A DNA stretch of 64,000 bases from the NCBI GenBank assembly GCA_031549485.1, contig JAVBPR010000015.1, positions 76,394-140,393 on the forward strand. Reading direction: 5' to 3'. The notes under the pieces were generated by a model that saw nothing but the letters and a program-made list of their open reading frames with translations, was not told where the DNA came from and made no database searches. This DNA is from JAVBPR01 sp031549485. GTDB taxonomy: Bacteria > Bacillota > Clostridia > Oscillospirales > Feifaniaceae. Each line of letters begins with the position of its first letter. Positions within the stretch are counted from its first letter, which is position 1. The position numbers were made by a program, and so were the translations under genes. This document shows, piece by piece, positions 42,774 through 50,364 of the stretch.

Positions 42774-42971
42774 AATCGCGGTAAAAACCGCGATAAAAAC
42801 CGTAGCAAAATCGCGGTAAAGCGCGACAAAACCGGCGATAAAAACCGTAGCAAAAGCCACGGTAAAGCCGCGGAAAAAGGACACACGCGTTTTGCAGTTC
42901 GTGGCGTTTCCCGCTCGGCTAAAATTCCAGACTCCGTGTGAGAAATACGGCATCTGCCCGGCTGCGAAAAC
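42774..42971. other. Non-coding spacer with 45-bp direct repeats
   Basis: After thiN the DNA repeats the words CGCGGTAAA, GCGATAAAAACCG and TAGCAAAA. A 21-base stretch occurs at 42790-42810 and again at 42835-42855. The remainder to 42971 has no coding pattern. The sequence 43017-43225 before gpsA is AT-rich, with TTGACG-17-TATGTA at 43049-43077 as one possible promoter. Confidence 0.6.
42790..42855 (+). repeat. Direct repeat, period 45 bp
   Basis: The 21 bases from 42790 (GCGATAAAAACCGTAG plus CAAAA) are repeated identically from 42835. Both lie among shorter CGCGGTAAA-type copies. Confidence 0.85.
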
Positions 42972-43018
42972 AAAGAAAGAACCGCATCCAATGGGTGTGG
43001 ATGCGGTTCTTTCTTTTA
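42972..43018 (+). terminator. Strong terminator after the thiN operon
   Basis: A 19-bp perfect stem (AAAGAAAGAACCGCATCCA and its complement) with a 7-base loop and T-rich end. It lies 200 bases after thiN and is nearly symmetric, so it can act on both strands. Confidence 0.8.
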
Positions 43019-43256
43019 GGGTAGAGGAAATAGTATGTACTTATCATCTTGACGCTTAAATAACAGGAGATTATGTAACAATGCGCCGAAATAATTAACT
43101 ACATGTATATTGTAAAACACAACTTTCGAAAATGCAAGAAAAATTTTAAAAAAATTCAAAAAAGTTTATAATTGCTAAAAATATCACTTGCAAAACGAGC
43201 CAAATGAATGAATACTAATATAAAACTTGCATTTTTGCAAGAATTGGGAGAAGAAA

Positions 43257-44219
43257 ATGAATTTCAGTGTTCTCGGCAGCGGACGGTGGGGAAGTTTTAT
43301 TGCCTGGTATCTCCACGAAATCGGACATAACGTCACCCTTTACGGGCGAAGCGGCGGAAAAATCGAAAGCCTGAAAGAGGCGAAGAAAAGCGGACAAACA
43401 GAGTTTTCGGATGAAATAAAAATTACAAGCGATCTGTGCGCGGCGGCGGAAAACAAATACATTTTCATCAGCATCGCGTCGCAAAATTTTCGCGCCCTGC
43501 TCGCGGAAATGAAAGAAAATGGGCTGGCAAAAGGCAAGATTCTTGTGCTATGTATGAAAGGAATCGAGCAGGCGACAGGGAAGCGCTTGACCGAAGTTGT
43601 TACCGAAATTTGCGGAGATGAAACCGCGTCGGCAATATGGGTTGGTCCGGGCCATGCGGAGGATTTCCGCGCGGGAATTCCGAACTGCATGGTAATCGAT
43701 TCGGCCGACGAAGCGCTGACAAAAGAGCTCGCGGGATATTTGCAAAGTCCGCTCATCCGCTTTTATTACGGCACCGACCTTATCGGCAACGAGATAGGCG
43801 CGGCGGCAAAAAATGTTATCGGAATCGCGGCCGGACTGCTTGACGGTCTTTCGCTCGGCGCTCTTAAAGGCGCGCTTATGAGCCGCGGGCCAAGAGAGGT
43901 TGCGCGCTTTATTTGCGCGCTCGGCGGCAAGGAGATAACGGCATACGGCCTTGCTCACCTCGGGGACTACGAGGCGACGCTGTTTTCAAAGTTTTCGCAT
44001 AACCGCCGTTTCGGTGAAATGATTATAAAAGGCGAGCCGTACAGCGAGCTTGCCGAAGGGGTTTATACCGTCTCGGCAATGCTGAAGCTCGGCGAGGAAA
44101 AAGGGGTGGAATTGCCGATATTCAAGGCGGTTGCGGATATTATCCATAACGGCGAGGAGCCGAAAAAAGCCCTTGCGCAGCTGTTTTCACGAAGCGCTAA
44201 AGACGAGTTTTATTATTAA
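43257..44219 (+). CDS. gpsA: NAD(P)-dependent glycerol-3-phosphate dehydrogenase
   Basis: 320 aa from ATG 43257 (GGGAG in front). Rossmann start FSVLGSGRWGSFIAWYLHEI, then VLCMKGIE, WVGPGHAEDF (substrate loop, usually SGPSxA), GNEIGAAAKNVIGIAAGLLD with the catalytic Lys, and the C-terminal helical domain. It reduces dihydroxyacetone phosphate to sn-glycerol-3-phosphate for phospholipids. GPGHAEDF in place of the common GPSFAxE is a known variant form. A small dyad CTTGCATTTTTGCAAG (43226-43241) sits just before the ribosome site. Confidence 0.92.
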   Translation: MNFSVLGSGRWGSFIAWYLHEIGHNVTLYGRSGGKIESLKEAKKSGQTEFSDEIKITSDLCAAAENKYIFISIASQNFRALLAEMKENGLAKGKILVLCMKGIEQATGKRLTEVVTEICGDETASAIWVGPGHAEDFRAGIPNCMVIDSADEALTKELAGYLQSPLIRFYYGTDLIGNEIGAAAKNVIGIAAGLLDGLSLGALKGALMSRGPREVARFICALGGKEITAYGLAHLGDYEATLFSKFSHNRRFGEMIIKGEPYSELAEGVYTVSAMLKLGEEKGVELPIFKAVADIIHNGEEPKKALAQLFSRSAKDEFYY

Positions 44220-44230
44220 TTATAAAACTA

Positions 44231-44259
44231 TTGCAAAAAAGACTTTGCTATGATAAAAT
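44231..44259 (+). promoter_or_regulatory. Promoter of rpsB-tsf
   Basis: TTGCAA (44231-44236), 17-bp spacer, TAAAAT (44254-44259) with TGA extension. Confidence 0.7.
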
Positions 44260-44265
44260 AATCAA

Positions 44266-44383
44266 GCTGCGAAAAAGGCGGCAATACACACGTCGGCGGA
44301 CGAAACGCACCATGTGCCTTAATCGGCGGGGCGTCGGTTGAACCCGGCGGAGGTAAAACAAAAATAAAAAGGAGAACCCCAAA
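44266..44383 (+). promoter_or_regulatory. Candidate structured leader of rpsB
   Basis: About 118 nt of GC-rich leader between promoter and ATG. Small stems are visible (CGTC-GGCG-GACG, GCAC-CAT-GTGC) plus C/G-rich arms (GGCGGGGCGTCGG; GAACCCGGCGG). Ribosomal protein operons often carry such autogenous control sites; a match to a known S2 leader cannot be judged here. Confidence 0.4.
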
Positions 44384-45121
44384 ATGAGCGTTATCTCAAT
44401 GAAACAACTGCTTGAAGCAGGCGTCCATTTCGGTCACCAGACCAGAAGATGGAACCCCAAAATGGCTCAGTATATTTTTACCGAGCGCAACGGAATCTAC
44501 ATCATCGACCTTCAGAAAACCGTTAAAAAAGTCGAAGAAGCATACAGCTTTGTTCGCGATGTTTCGGCTGACGGCGGCACAATCCTTTTCGTCGGCACGA
44601 AAAAACAGGCTATGGAAGCGATTAAAGAAGAAGCAGAGCGCGTAGGCATGTTTTTTGTCAATGCAAGATGGCTTGGCGGAATGCTTACTAACTTCAAAAC
44701 AATCAAAAAGAGAATCGACAGGCTCGCACAGCTTCGCAAAATGGAAGGCGACGGCACTTTTGATCTTCTTCCCAAAAAAGAAGTTTTGAAATTAAACGGC
44801 GAGATTGCAAAACTCGAAAAATTCCTCGGCGGAATCAAAGAAATGGGCAAACTTCCGTCCGCTTTGTTTATTGTCGATCCGAAAAAAGAGAGAATCGCAG
44901 TTCAAGAAGCTCGTAAGCTCGGCATTCCGATTGTCGCGATTGTTGACACAAACTGTGATCCTGATGAAATCGATTATGTTATCCCGGGCAACGACGACGC
45001 TATTCGCGCGGTTAAACTTATTTCCGCGACAATGGCAAACGCTGTTATCGAGGGAAGACAGGGCGAGCAGTTCGAAGTATCTGACGGCGATACCGAAGCA
45101 AGCGGCGAAAGCGCAGAATAA
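44384..45121 (+). CDS. rpsB: 30S ribosomal protein S2
   Basis: 245 aa. Standard S2: SMKQLLEAGVHFGHQTRRWN, PKMAQYIFTERNGIYIIDLQ, FVGTKKQA, RWLGGMLTNFKTI, VDTNCDPDEIDYVIPGNDDA. The acidic C-terminal tail is normal. S2 joins late to the 30S head-body junction. ATG after AAAAGGAGAA; followed by a hairpin and tsf, the usual gene pair. Confidence 0.97.
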   Translation: MSVISMKQLLEAGVHFGHQTRRWNPKMAQYIFTERNGIYIIDLQKTVKKVEEAYSFVRDVSADGGTILFVGTKKQAMEAIKEEAERVGMFFVNARWLGGMLTNFKTIKKRIDRLAQLRKMEGDGTFDLLPKKEVLKLNGEIAKLEKFLGGIKEMGKLPSALFIVDPKKERIAVQEARKLGIPIVAIVDTNCDPDEIDYVIPGNDDAIRAVKLISATMANAVIEGRQGEQFEVSDGDTEASGESAE

Positions 45122-45132
45122 TCAAGACATTC

Positions 45133-45162
45133 ATGCCCGCTTTAATTAGCGGGCATTCTTTT
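45133..45162 (+). terminator. Intercistronic hairpin between rpsB and tsf
   Basis: ATGCCCGCT / AGCGGGCAT stem with 6-base loop and TTCTTTT tail. With no promoter seen before tsf, it probably acts as a partial terminator lowering tsf expression relative to rpsB. Confidence 0.75.
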
Positions 45163-45200
45163 AAAAAAATTCTTAAAATTCTTTAGGAGGAAATTTCAAA

Positions 45201-46130
45201 ATGGCATTTACAGCAAAAGATGTTCAAACGCTTAGAGAAGCGACAGGTTGCGGCATGATGGACTGCAAAAAAGCGCTTACCGAAGCGGATGGCGATATGG
45301 AAAAAGCAACCGCCCTGCTCCGCGAAAAAGGTCTTGCGGCGGCGGCGAAAAAAGCGAGCAGAATAGCGGCTGAAGGTCTTGTCACAGCGTTTGTTGACGA
45401 CAGCATCAAAGCCGGCGTCGTTCTCGAAGTAAACAGCGAAACCGATTTCGTTGCGAAAAACGCGGATTTCCAGGAATTTGTTAATCAGACAGCGGCGACC
45501 GTTCTTGCGGGCAATCCCGCTGATGTTGACGCGCTTCTCAAATTGCCGCTTGCAGGCAGCTCGGCCGGCACGGTTGAAGAAGTTTTGAGAGATAAAATTC
45601 TCACAATCGGCGAAAACCTTGCGGTTCGCCGCTTTAAAAAATACGACGGCAATGTGGTTTCTTACGTTCATGCCGGCGGCAAAATCGGCGTTCTCGTCCG
45701 CTTTGACTGCGATGATGCGGTTTTTGCAAAAGAAGAGTTCAAAGCCGCGGGAAAAGATATCGCGATGCAGATAGCCGCGCTTAATCCGACATATGTAAAA
45801 CCGGAAGAAGTTCCGGCGGAAGATATCGAAAAAGAAAAACAGATTCTTATCGCGCAGATTAAAAACGATCCGAAACACGCGGGAAAACCGGAAAACATCC
45901 TTGAGAAAATGGTCGCCGGAAAAATCGGCAAATTCCATGAGAATTATACCCTTACAAAACAGATTTTTGTTAAGGATAATTCGGTTACGGTTGAGAAATA
46001 TCTCGACAACGTCGCTGCAAGCCTCGGCGGAAAAGCCACAATCGCTGAGTTCACACGTTTTGAAAAAGGCGAGGGACTTGAGAAAAGACAGGATGATTTC
46101 GCTTCCGAAGTTGCAGGAATGGTTAAATAA
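45201..46130 (+). CDS. tsf: Elongation factor Ts
   Basis: 309 aa, ATG after TAGGAGG. UBA-like start (VQTLREATGCGMMDCKKALT) followed by two core subdomains with SETDFVAKNADFQEFV and RFKKYDGNVVSYVHAGGKIG, then a coiled-coil and C-terminal module (GKIGKFHENYTLTKQIFVKD). It promotes GDP/GTP exchange on EF-Tu. Full family length; strong terminator after. Confidence 0.97.
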   Translation: MAFTAKDVQTLREATGCGMMDCKKALTEADGDMEKATALLREKGLAAAAKKASRIAAEGLVTAFVDDSIKAGVVLEVNSETDFVAKNADFQEFVNQTAATVLAGNPADVDALLKLPLAGSSAGTVEEVLRDKILTIGENLAVRRFKKYDGNVVSYVHAGGKIGVLVRFDCDDAVFAKEEFKAAGKDIAMQIAALNPTYVKPEEVPAEDIEKEKQILIAQIKNDPKHAGKPENILEKMVAGKIGKFHENYTLTKQIFVKDNSVTVEKYLDNVAASLGGKATIAEFTRFEKGEGLEKRQDDFASEVAGMVK

Positions 46131-46145
46131 TAAATTACAAATTAG

Positions 46146-46177
46146 AGAGCCCCGCTTTTAAAAGCGGGGCTCTTTTT
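46146..46177 (+). terminator. Terminator after tsf
   Basis: A 14-bp perfect stem AGAGCCCCGCTTTT / AAAAGCGGGGCTCT followed by T5. Confidence 0.9.
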
Positions 46178-46199
46178 ATGCGCCCTATCGGTAACCTTT

Positions 46200-46217
46200 T
46201 GTGAAAAATATTTCACA
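46200..46217. promoter_or_regulatory. Dyad upstream of the two-component operon
   Basis: TGTGAAA-AATA-TTTCACA, a perfect 7-bp inverted repeat about 30 bp upstream of the -10. Candidate binding site for the response regulator or another repressor. Confidence 0.5.
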
Positions 46218-46245
46218 TAACTTTGTTTTTCTTTTCAAAAAAGCG

Positions 46246-46254
46246 TGCTATAAT
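46246..46254 (+). promoter_or_regulatory. Extended -10 promoter of the two-component operon
   Basis: TGCTATAAT (TATAAT at 46249-46254), 22 bases before the TTG start. Confidence 0.6.
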
Positions 46255-46276
46255 TTCTAAATAAGGCGGTGATTAT

Positions 46277-46957
46277 TTGAGCAGAATTTTGGTTGTTGAC
46301 GACGAGGCGAATATCCGCGCGGTTATAAAGGAATATCTTTTATTCGACCGGCACGAGGTCGCCGAGGCGGTAAACGGCATGGAAGCGGTGGAAATTTGCC
46401 GAAAAGAGGATTTCGACCTTATAATTATGGACGCCATGATGCCGAAGCTCGACGGTTTTTCGGCGTGCAAAGAAATAAAAAAAGAAAAAGATATTCCGAT
46501 TCTTATGCTCTCGGCAAGGGGAGAGGAATACGATAAACTTTTCGGCTTCGAAATGGGAATCGACGACTATGTTGTAAAGCCTTTTTCACCGAAAGAACTG
46601 CTCGCCCGCATAAACGTTATTATAAGCAGAAGCGCAGGCAGAGGCGCTGCGAAAAAAGAGGCCGGCGCGGTGCGCGATTTCGGGGGGATAAAGATAGACA
46701 TCCCGGGGCATAACGTCTTTGTCGACGGCAAAAAAACCGATTTGACGCCGAAAGAATTTGACCTGCTCGTTTATTTTTGCGAGAATGCCGGTCTTGCGCT
46801 TTCGAGAGACCAGCTTCTAAGCGCTGTTTGGGGGTACGACTACTTCGGCGACGACCGCACGGTCGACGCGCAGGTAAAACTTCTCCGCGGCAGCCTCGGA
46901 AAATACCGGGATTATATAGTGACTTTGCGAGGGGTGGGATACAAATTTGAAATTTGA
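46277..46957 (+). CDS. OmpR-family response regulator
   Basis: 226 aa, TTG start after AAGGCGGTG. Receiver (1-115) with D8/D9, phospho-acceptor D52 (IIMDAMMPKLDG) and K in VVKPFS; OmpR winged helix (about 130-225, DLTPKEFDLLVYFCENAG, VWGYDYFGDDRTVDAQVK). Overlaps the kinase gene by 11 bp. Output genes unknown; the pattern (GDDRTVDAQVK) is that of the ResD/PhoP-like subgroup, which includes envelope-stress regulators. Confidence 0.92.
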   Translation: MSRILVVDDEANIRAVIKEYLLFDRHEVAEAVNGMEAVEICRKEDFDLIIMDAMMPKLDGFSACKEIKKEKDIPILMLSARGEEYDKLFGFEMGIDDYVVKPFSPKELLARINVIISRSAGRGAAKKEAGAVRDFGGIKIDIPGHNVFVDGKKTDLTPKEFDLLVYFCENAGLALSRDQLLSAVWGYDYFGDDRTVDAQVKLLRGSLGKYRDYIVTLRGVGYKFEI

Positions 46958-48443
46958 CAGGCGCTCGGTCGGCGTAAAATTATGGCTTTATTTTACGCTT
47001 TATGCCGCCGTTATTTTTGTTATGCTCTGGCTTTTGCAAACCGTTTTTCTTCAAAATTTTTATGAGGGAATGAAGAAAAATGACATCGAAAAGGTCGCCT
47101 CGCAGATTGCGGATATTTATGAGCGCGACGGCGAAAACGCCGCTGCCGAAATAGACAAGCTGACCTTTCATAATTCGATTTTGGTATATATTGCGGACGA
47201 CAGTGGCAATTTAATTTATTCATCGGACGAACACGGCTCGGGCGGAGGACCGAATTTTCCAAACCAGTTCGGCGGCGGACGTGGCAATAACAGCGACCTT
47301 TTCGGCTCGGAGGGAACGCCAAATAACCTTCCATCCGATTTTCAGGGCGGCCAGTTTGGCGGATACCGCCCTCTGCCGAGCGACTTTGACGAATTTTTGT
47401 CAAAGCTCGGTCAAAGTGCGGACGGAAAAATCAGTTATATCGTCACTCGCGGAAATTTTAACGGCAAATCGCTTATCTGCGGCGTGAAGCTCTCCGGCGC
47501 AATCCTTTATATAAGCTCGCCGCTGATGCCGATGGACGGCACCACCGAGATACTTAGAACGCAGCTTATTTATGTTACATTGGCGTCGCTGTTTTTGGCG
47601 CTTATCCTCGCTTTTTTTATCGCCCGGAAATTCTCAAGGCCGCTTTCGAAAATCTCAAATCAGGCCGAAAAACTCGGCACCGCCGAATATATTCCGGGAC
47701 AAGGCAAAGGCTTTTGCAGCGAGATTGATAACCTCGCCGATACGCTTGATAAATCCTCGGTTGAGCTTTCAAAAGTGGAGGCTCTGCGAAAAGAGCTTAT
47801 CGCGAATGTGTCGCACGATCTGCGCACGCCGCTGACTATGATTAAGGCGTATTCGGATATGATTGTCGACATTTCGGGCGACGACAGGGAGAAAAGGGAG
47901 GAGCATCTTAAAGTTATCTCCTCCGAAACCGACAGGCTTGCGGAGCTTGTAAATGATATGCTCGACCTCTCGGTTATCGAGGCGGGCGCGGCAGTACCGA
48001 ATATGGAAAACGTCTGTATAAGCGACCTTGCTATCGACGTTATCAAGCGGTTTGCGCCGATAACCCTAAAAGACGGAATAGAGATAACGCAAAATATCGA
48101 GCCCGACCAGTACGTTCCGGCCGATCCGCGCCGCCTTTTGCAGGTGCTTTTCAATCTTATCGGCAACGCCGTAAACCACGCGGACAAAATAGAGGTTTCG
48201 CTTTTTGACAAAGGCGAAAAAATTCGCCTCGAAGTAAAGGATAACGGCGCGGGAATCGCGGAAGAGGAGCTCCCATATATTTGGGACAGATATTATAAGG
48301 CTAAAGACCAAAGCAGGGCAAAAAGCGGAACGGGGCTCGGGCTTTCGATTGTCAAAGGAATTCTTGAATCGCACGGCGCTAAATACGGCGTCTCAAGCGC
48401 CCTCGGACAGGGAAGCGTATTTTGGTTTGAGATGAGAAAATAA
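46947..48443 (+). CDS. Sensor histidine kinase
   Basis: 498 aa, TTG start after GGGGTGGG. TM1 (about 10-32), an extracellular region of about 175 residues including a Gly/Pro/Asn-rich, poorly ordered stretch (about 95-140), TM2 (about 208-228), HAMP (about 230-280), HisKA with H290 (LIANVSHDLRTPLTMIKAYS) and HATPase (NLIGNAVNHA, DNGAGIAEEEL, SGTGLGLSIVKGI). No PAS domain. Partner of the overlapping response regulator; stimulus unknown, probably an envelope signal. Confidence 0.92.
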   Translation: MKFDRRSVGVKLWLYFTLYAAVIFVMLWLLQTVFLQNFYEGMKKNDIEKVASQIADIYERDGENAAAEIDKLTFHNSILVYIADDSGNLIYSSDEHGSGGGPNFPNQFGGGRGNNSDLFGSEGTPNNLPSDFQGGQFGGYRPLPSDFDEFLSKLGQSADGKISYIVTRGNFNGKSLICGVKLSGAILYISSPLMPMDGTTEILRTQLIYVTLASLFLALILAFFIARKFSRPLSKISNQAEKLGTAEYIPGQGKGFCSEIDNLADTLDKSSVELSKVEALRKELIANVSHDLRTPLTMIKAYSDMIVDISGDDREKREEHLKVISSETDRLAELVNDMLDLSVIEAGAAVPNMENVCISDLAIDVIKRFAPITLKDGIEITQNIEPDQYVPADPRRLLQVLFNLIGNAVNHADKIEVSLFDKGEKIRLEVKDNGAGIAEEELPYIWDRYYKAKDQSRAKSGTGLGLSIVKGILESHGAKYGVSSALGQGSVFWFEMRK

Positions 48444-48480
48444 AATCCCCGCTCTGCAGGACGGCAGGGCGGGGATTTTG
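48442..48480. terminator. Bidirectional terminator
   Basis: AAAATCCCCGC / GCGGGGATTTT with an inner CTGC/GCAG stem; between converging genes. Confidence 0.8.
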
Positions 48481-48490
48481 TATGTATGTA

Positions 48491-49345
48491 TTATTTATTT
48501 AATAACTCATAGGCGGCATTTCTGCTTATTCCGTGTTTTTCGGCGGCAAGCCGCAGTGAGGTTGTTTTGCAGTGCCCCGCTTTAAGATTATTTTCGTAAT
48601 CCTTGGCAAGAGCTGCGGCGCTAATTTCTTTTTTCTCCTGCTGTTCTTCCTTTGCCGCTTCTTTTGCGCCCTCTAAAATCAAAACGAACTCGCCTTTGGG
48701 TGGCGTTTTTTCATAATATTCCGCCGCTTCCGAAAGGGTAAACCTAAGCGTTTGCTCGTGCAGCTTTGTGAGCTCGCGGCAAAGCGAAATTTTGCGCTCC
48801 CCGCCAAATGTTTTGATAAAATCCTTAAGGGTGTTTTGAAGCTTGTGCGGAGCTTCGTAAAAAATCATAGTTCTTGTTTCGCAGGCTATTGCTTTAAGAT
48901 GCTCTCTGCGGCTTTTGCTGGCTGTGCTTAAAAATCCTTCGAAGCAAAACCGCCCCGTCGAAAGTCCGGAGGAGGCAAGCGCGGTGATTGCGGCGGACGG
49001 GCCTGGAACATTAAAAACCGGTATTCCCTCGGCGGCACAAAGGCGAACAAGGTCCTCGCCCGGATCTGAGATTGCGGGCATACCCGCGTCGCTGCAAAGG
49101 GCGGCGCATTTGCCCTCTTTCAGCCGCGTGATAATTTCCTCGCCGCGCTGCCGCAGATTGTGCTCGTAATAGCTAATAAGCTCTTTTTTTATTTCAAATT
49201 TATTAAGCAGTTTAAGGGTAACTCTCGTATCCTCCGCGGCGATAAAATCGACATTTGAAAGGGTGAACACAGCGCGCGGCGACAAGTCCTCGAGGTTGCC
49301 TATCGGAGTTCCGACGATATAAAGCGCGGGGCGTGTTATCTTCAT
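48491..49345 (-). CDS. rsmI: 16S rRNA (cytidine-1402-2'-O)-methyltransferase
   Basis: 284 aa. Tetrapyrrole-methylase-type fold: LYIVGTPIGNLEDLSPRAVF, AAEDTRVTLKLLNKF, CSDAGMPAISDPGEDLVRLC, VPGPSAAITALASSGLSTGR, FYEAPHKLQNTL, RELTKLHEQ, GEFVLILEG. It makes 2'-O-methyl on C1402 in the ribosomal P site. The C-terminal tail (about 240-284) is the short basic helix domain of the family. Overlaps the TrmN6-like gene by 4 bp (ATGA). Confidence 0.95.
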   Translation of the reverse strand: MKITRPALYIVGTPIGNLEDLSPRAVFTLSNVDFIAAEDTRVTLKLLNKFEIKKELISYYEHNLRQRGEEIITRLKEGKCAALCSDAGMPAISDPGEDLVRLCAAEGIPVFNVPGPSAAITALASSGLSTGRFCFEGFLSTASKSRREHLKAIACETRTMIFYEAPHKLQNTLKDFIKTFGGERKISLCRELTKLHEQTLRFTLSEAAEYYEKTPPKGEFVLILEGAKEAAKEEQQEKKEISAAALAKDYENNLKAGHCKTTSLRLAAEKHGISRNAAYELLNK

Positions 49346-50073
49346 TGCTCTCTCCTGTAAATCTTTTTTATCTCGGCGGATTCGCCGCCATTCTCAAAAA
49401 TCACCAGCGGCGAAAGAATTTTTATTCCGCTTTTGCCGCCTTTAAGCCCCTCGATTAAAAAAAGCGAAGGCGCTTTTCCGCTGTTTGACTCGACCATGCG
49501 AAGCCTTTTCGGTTCCAACCCGAACCGCCGCATAAGGCAGACGGAGTCCGAAAGCCGTTCGGGGCGGAGCACCATGCAAAAGCGGCCGCCCGGCATAAGG
49601 TAATATGCCGCCGCCTTTATAACATCTTCGAGAGTCGCGTTTATTTCGCATTTTGCAAGCGCCATATCCTGGTCGGTTGAGACCGCTCCGCTGCCCGCTT
49701 TTTTGTATGGAGGGTTCGAGACGACAAGCGAAAAAGAGCAGGGAGGGAAAACCGCCTCCCTATAATCGCCGGCGATTATTTCACAGCTTTGCAGATTATT
49801 TAAGGACACCGACCGCGCGGCCATCTCGGCGTAATGCGGCAAAATTTCAACGCCGACAACTTTTTTCGGTGAGAAATTATTGGCTATTAAAATAGGAATT
49901 ATTCCGCTTCCGGTGCCGAGATCTAAAACGGTGTCTTTTTTCTTTGCGGCGGCGAAATCGGCGAGAATAACCGCATCAACCCCGAAGCGGAAACCGCGTT
50001 TTTTCTGAATAAGCGAAAGACCGCCAAGGCGGAGGTCCTCAAGCTGTTCGTCTTTAAAAAGCAAATTTATCAC
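49342..50073 (-). CDS. trmN6: tRNA1(Val) (adenine-37-N6)-methyltransferase-like protein
   Basis: 243 aa; GTG start at 50073. SAM-binding VLDLGTGSGIIPILIA, acidic VGVEILPHYAEMAARSV and the N6-adenine motif NPPYKK. The start QKKRGFRFGVDAVILADFA is the YfiC/TrmN6 pattern. The usual product is m6A37 in tRNA-Val; in Gram-positives this family is commonly paired with rsmI, as here. Substrate assignment comes from the family. Confidence 0.88.
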   Translation of the reverse strand: MINLLFKDEQLEDLRLGGLSLIQKKRGFRFGVDAVILADFAAAKKKDTVLDLGTGSGIIPILIANNFSPKKVVGVEILPHYAEMAARSVSLNNLQSCEIIAGDYREAVFPPCSFSLVVSNPPYKKAGSGAVSTDQDMALAKCEINATLEDVIKAAAYYLMPGGRFCMVLRPERLSDSVCLMRRFGLEPKRLRMVESNSGKAPSLFLIEGLKGGKSGIKILSPLVIFENGGESAEIKKIYRREQ

Positions 50074-50085
50074 CTAAAATAAATG

Positions 50086-50119
50086 CAGGCAGGCAAAAAA
50101 TGCCTGCCTGAAATTTTTT
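50086..50119. terminator. Terminator between ferredoxin and methyltransferase genes
   Basis: CAGGCAGGCA / TGCCTGCCTG around AAAAA, T-rich on both sides. On the minus strand it ends the ferredoxin message. Confidence 0.75.
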
Positions 50120-50126
50120 ATTTAAC

Positions 50127-50297
50127 TTATGCCGGGTTGGGAGCGTCTGTCGGGCAAACGCCTGCGCAAGCGCCGCAATCAATGCAGTCGTCAGCGTTTA
50201 TAACGTATTTGTCGTCTCCGGCAGAGATGCAGCTTGTCGGGCATTCAGCTTCGAAAGCGCCGCAATTAATGCAGTTATCGTTAATAAAATAAGCCAT
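50127..50297 (-). CDS. 2[4Fe-4S]-type ferredoxin with one cluster cysteine replaced
   Basis: 56 aa, ATG 50297 after CGGAGG, the size of clostridial ferredoxins. The second binding motif is normal (CIDCGACAGVCP, C38/C41/C44/C48). The first reads CINCGAFEAECP: C9, C12 and C19 are kept, but the third Cys is Phe15 (TTC for TGC, one base). An extra Cys occurs at 23 (CPTSCIS). One cluster should be normal; the other lacks a standard ligand and may use Cys23 or be a 3Fe cluster. Electron carrier for anaerobic metabolism; monocistronic with its own promoter. Confidence 0.93.
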   Translation of the reverse strand: MAYFINDNCINCGAFEAECPTSCISAGDDKYVINADDCIDCGACAGVCPTDAPNPA

Positions 50298-50326
50298 TTC
50301 AATTCCTCCGTTAATTTAATAATTAT

Positions 50327-50355
50327 ATTTTACAATCATTACATCTATAAATCAA
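50327..50355 (-). promoter_or_regulatory. Promoter of the ferredoxin gene
   Basis: On the minus strand TTGATT (50355-50350), 17-bp spacer, TAAAAT (50332-50327). A TATAAT lies 4 bases further down as an alternative -10. Confidence 0.6.
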
Positions 50356-50364
50356 GATAAAAAA

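Noticed and set aside
42790..42855. Possible CRISPR array from the 45-bp spaced repeats
   Set aside because: Only two full copies, the spacer is itself made of related repeat words, and there is no cas gene in the window.
46199..46218. Rex or CRP/FNR binding site
   Set aside because: The half-sites look right, but the gaps (6 for TTGTGAA-TTCACA, 8 for TGTGA-TCACA) do not fit either consensus.
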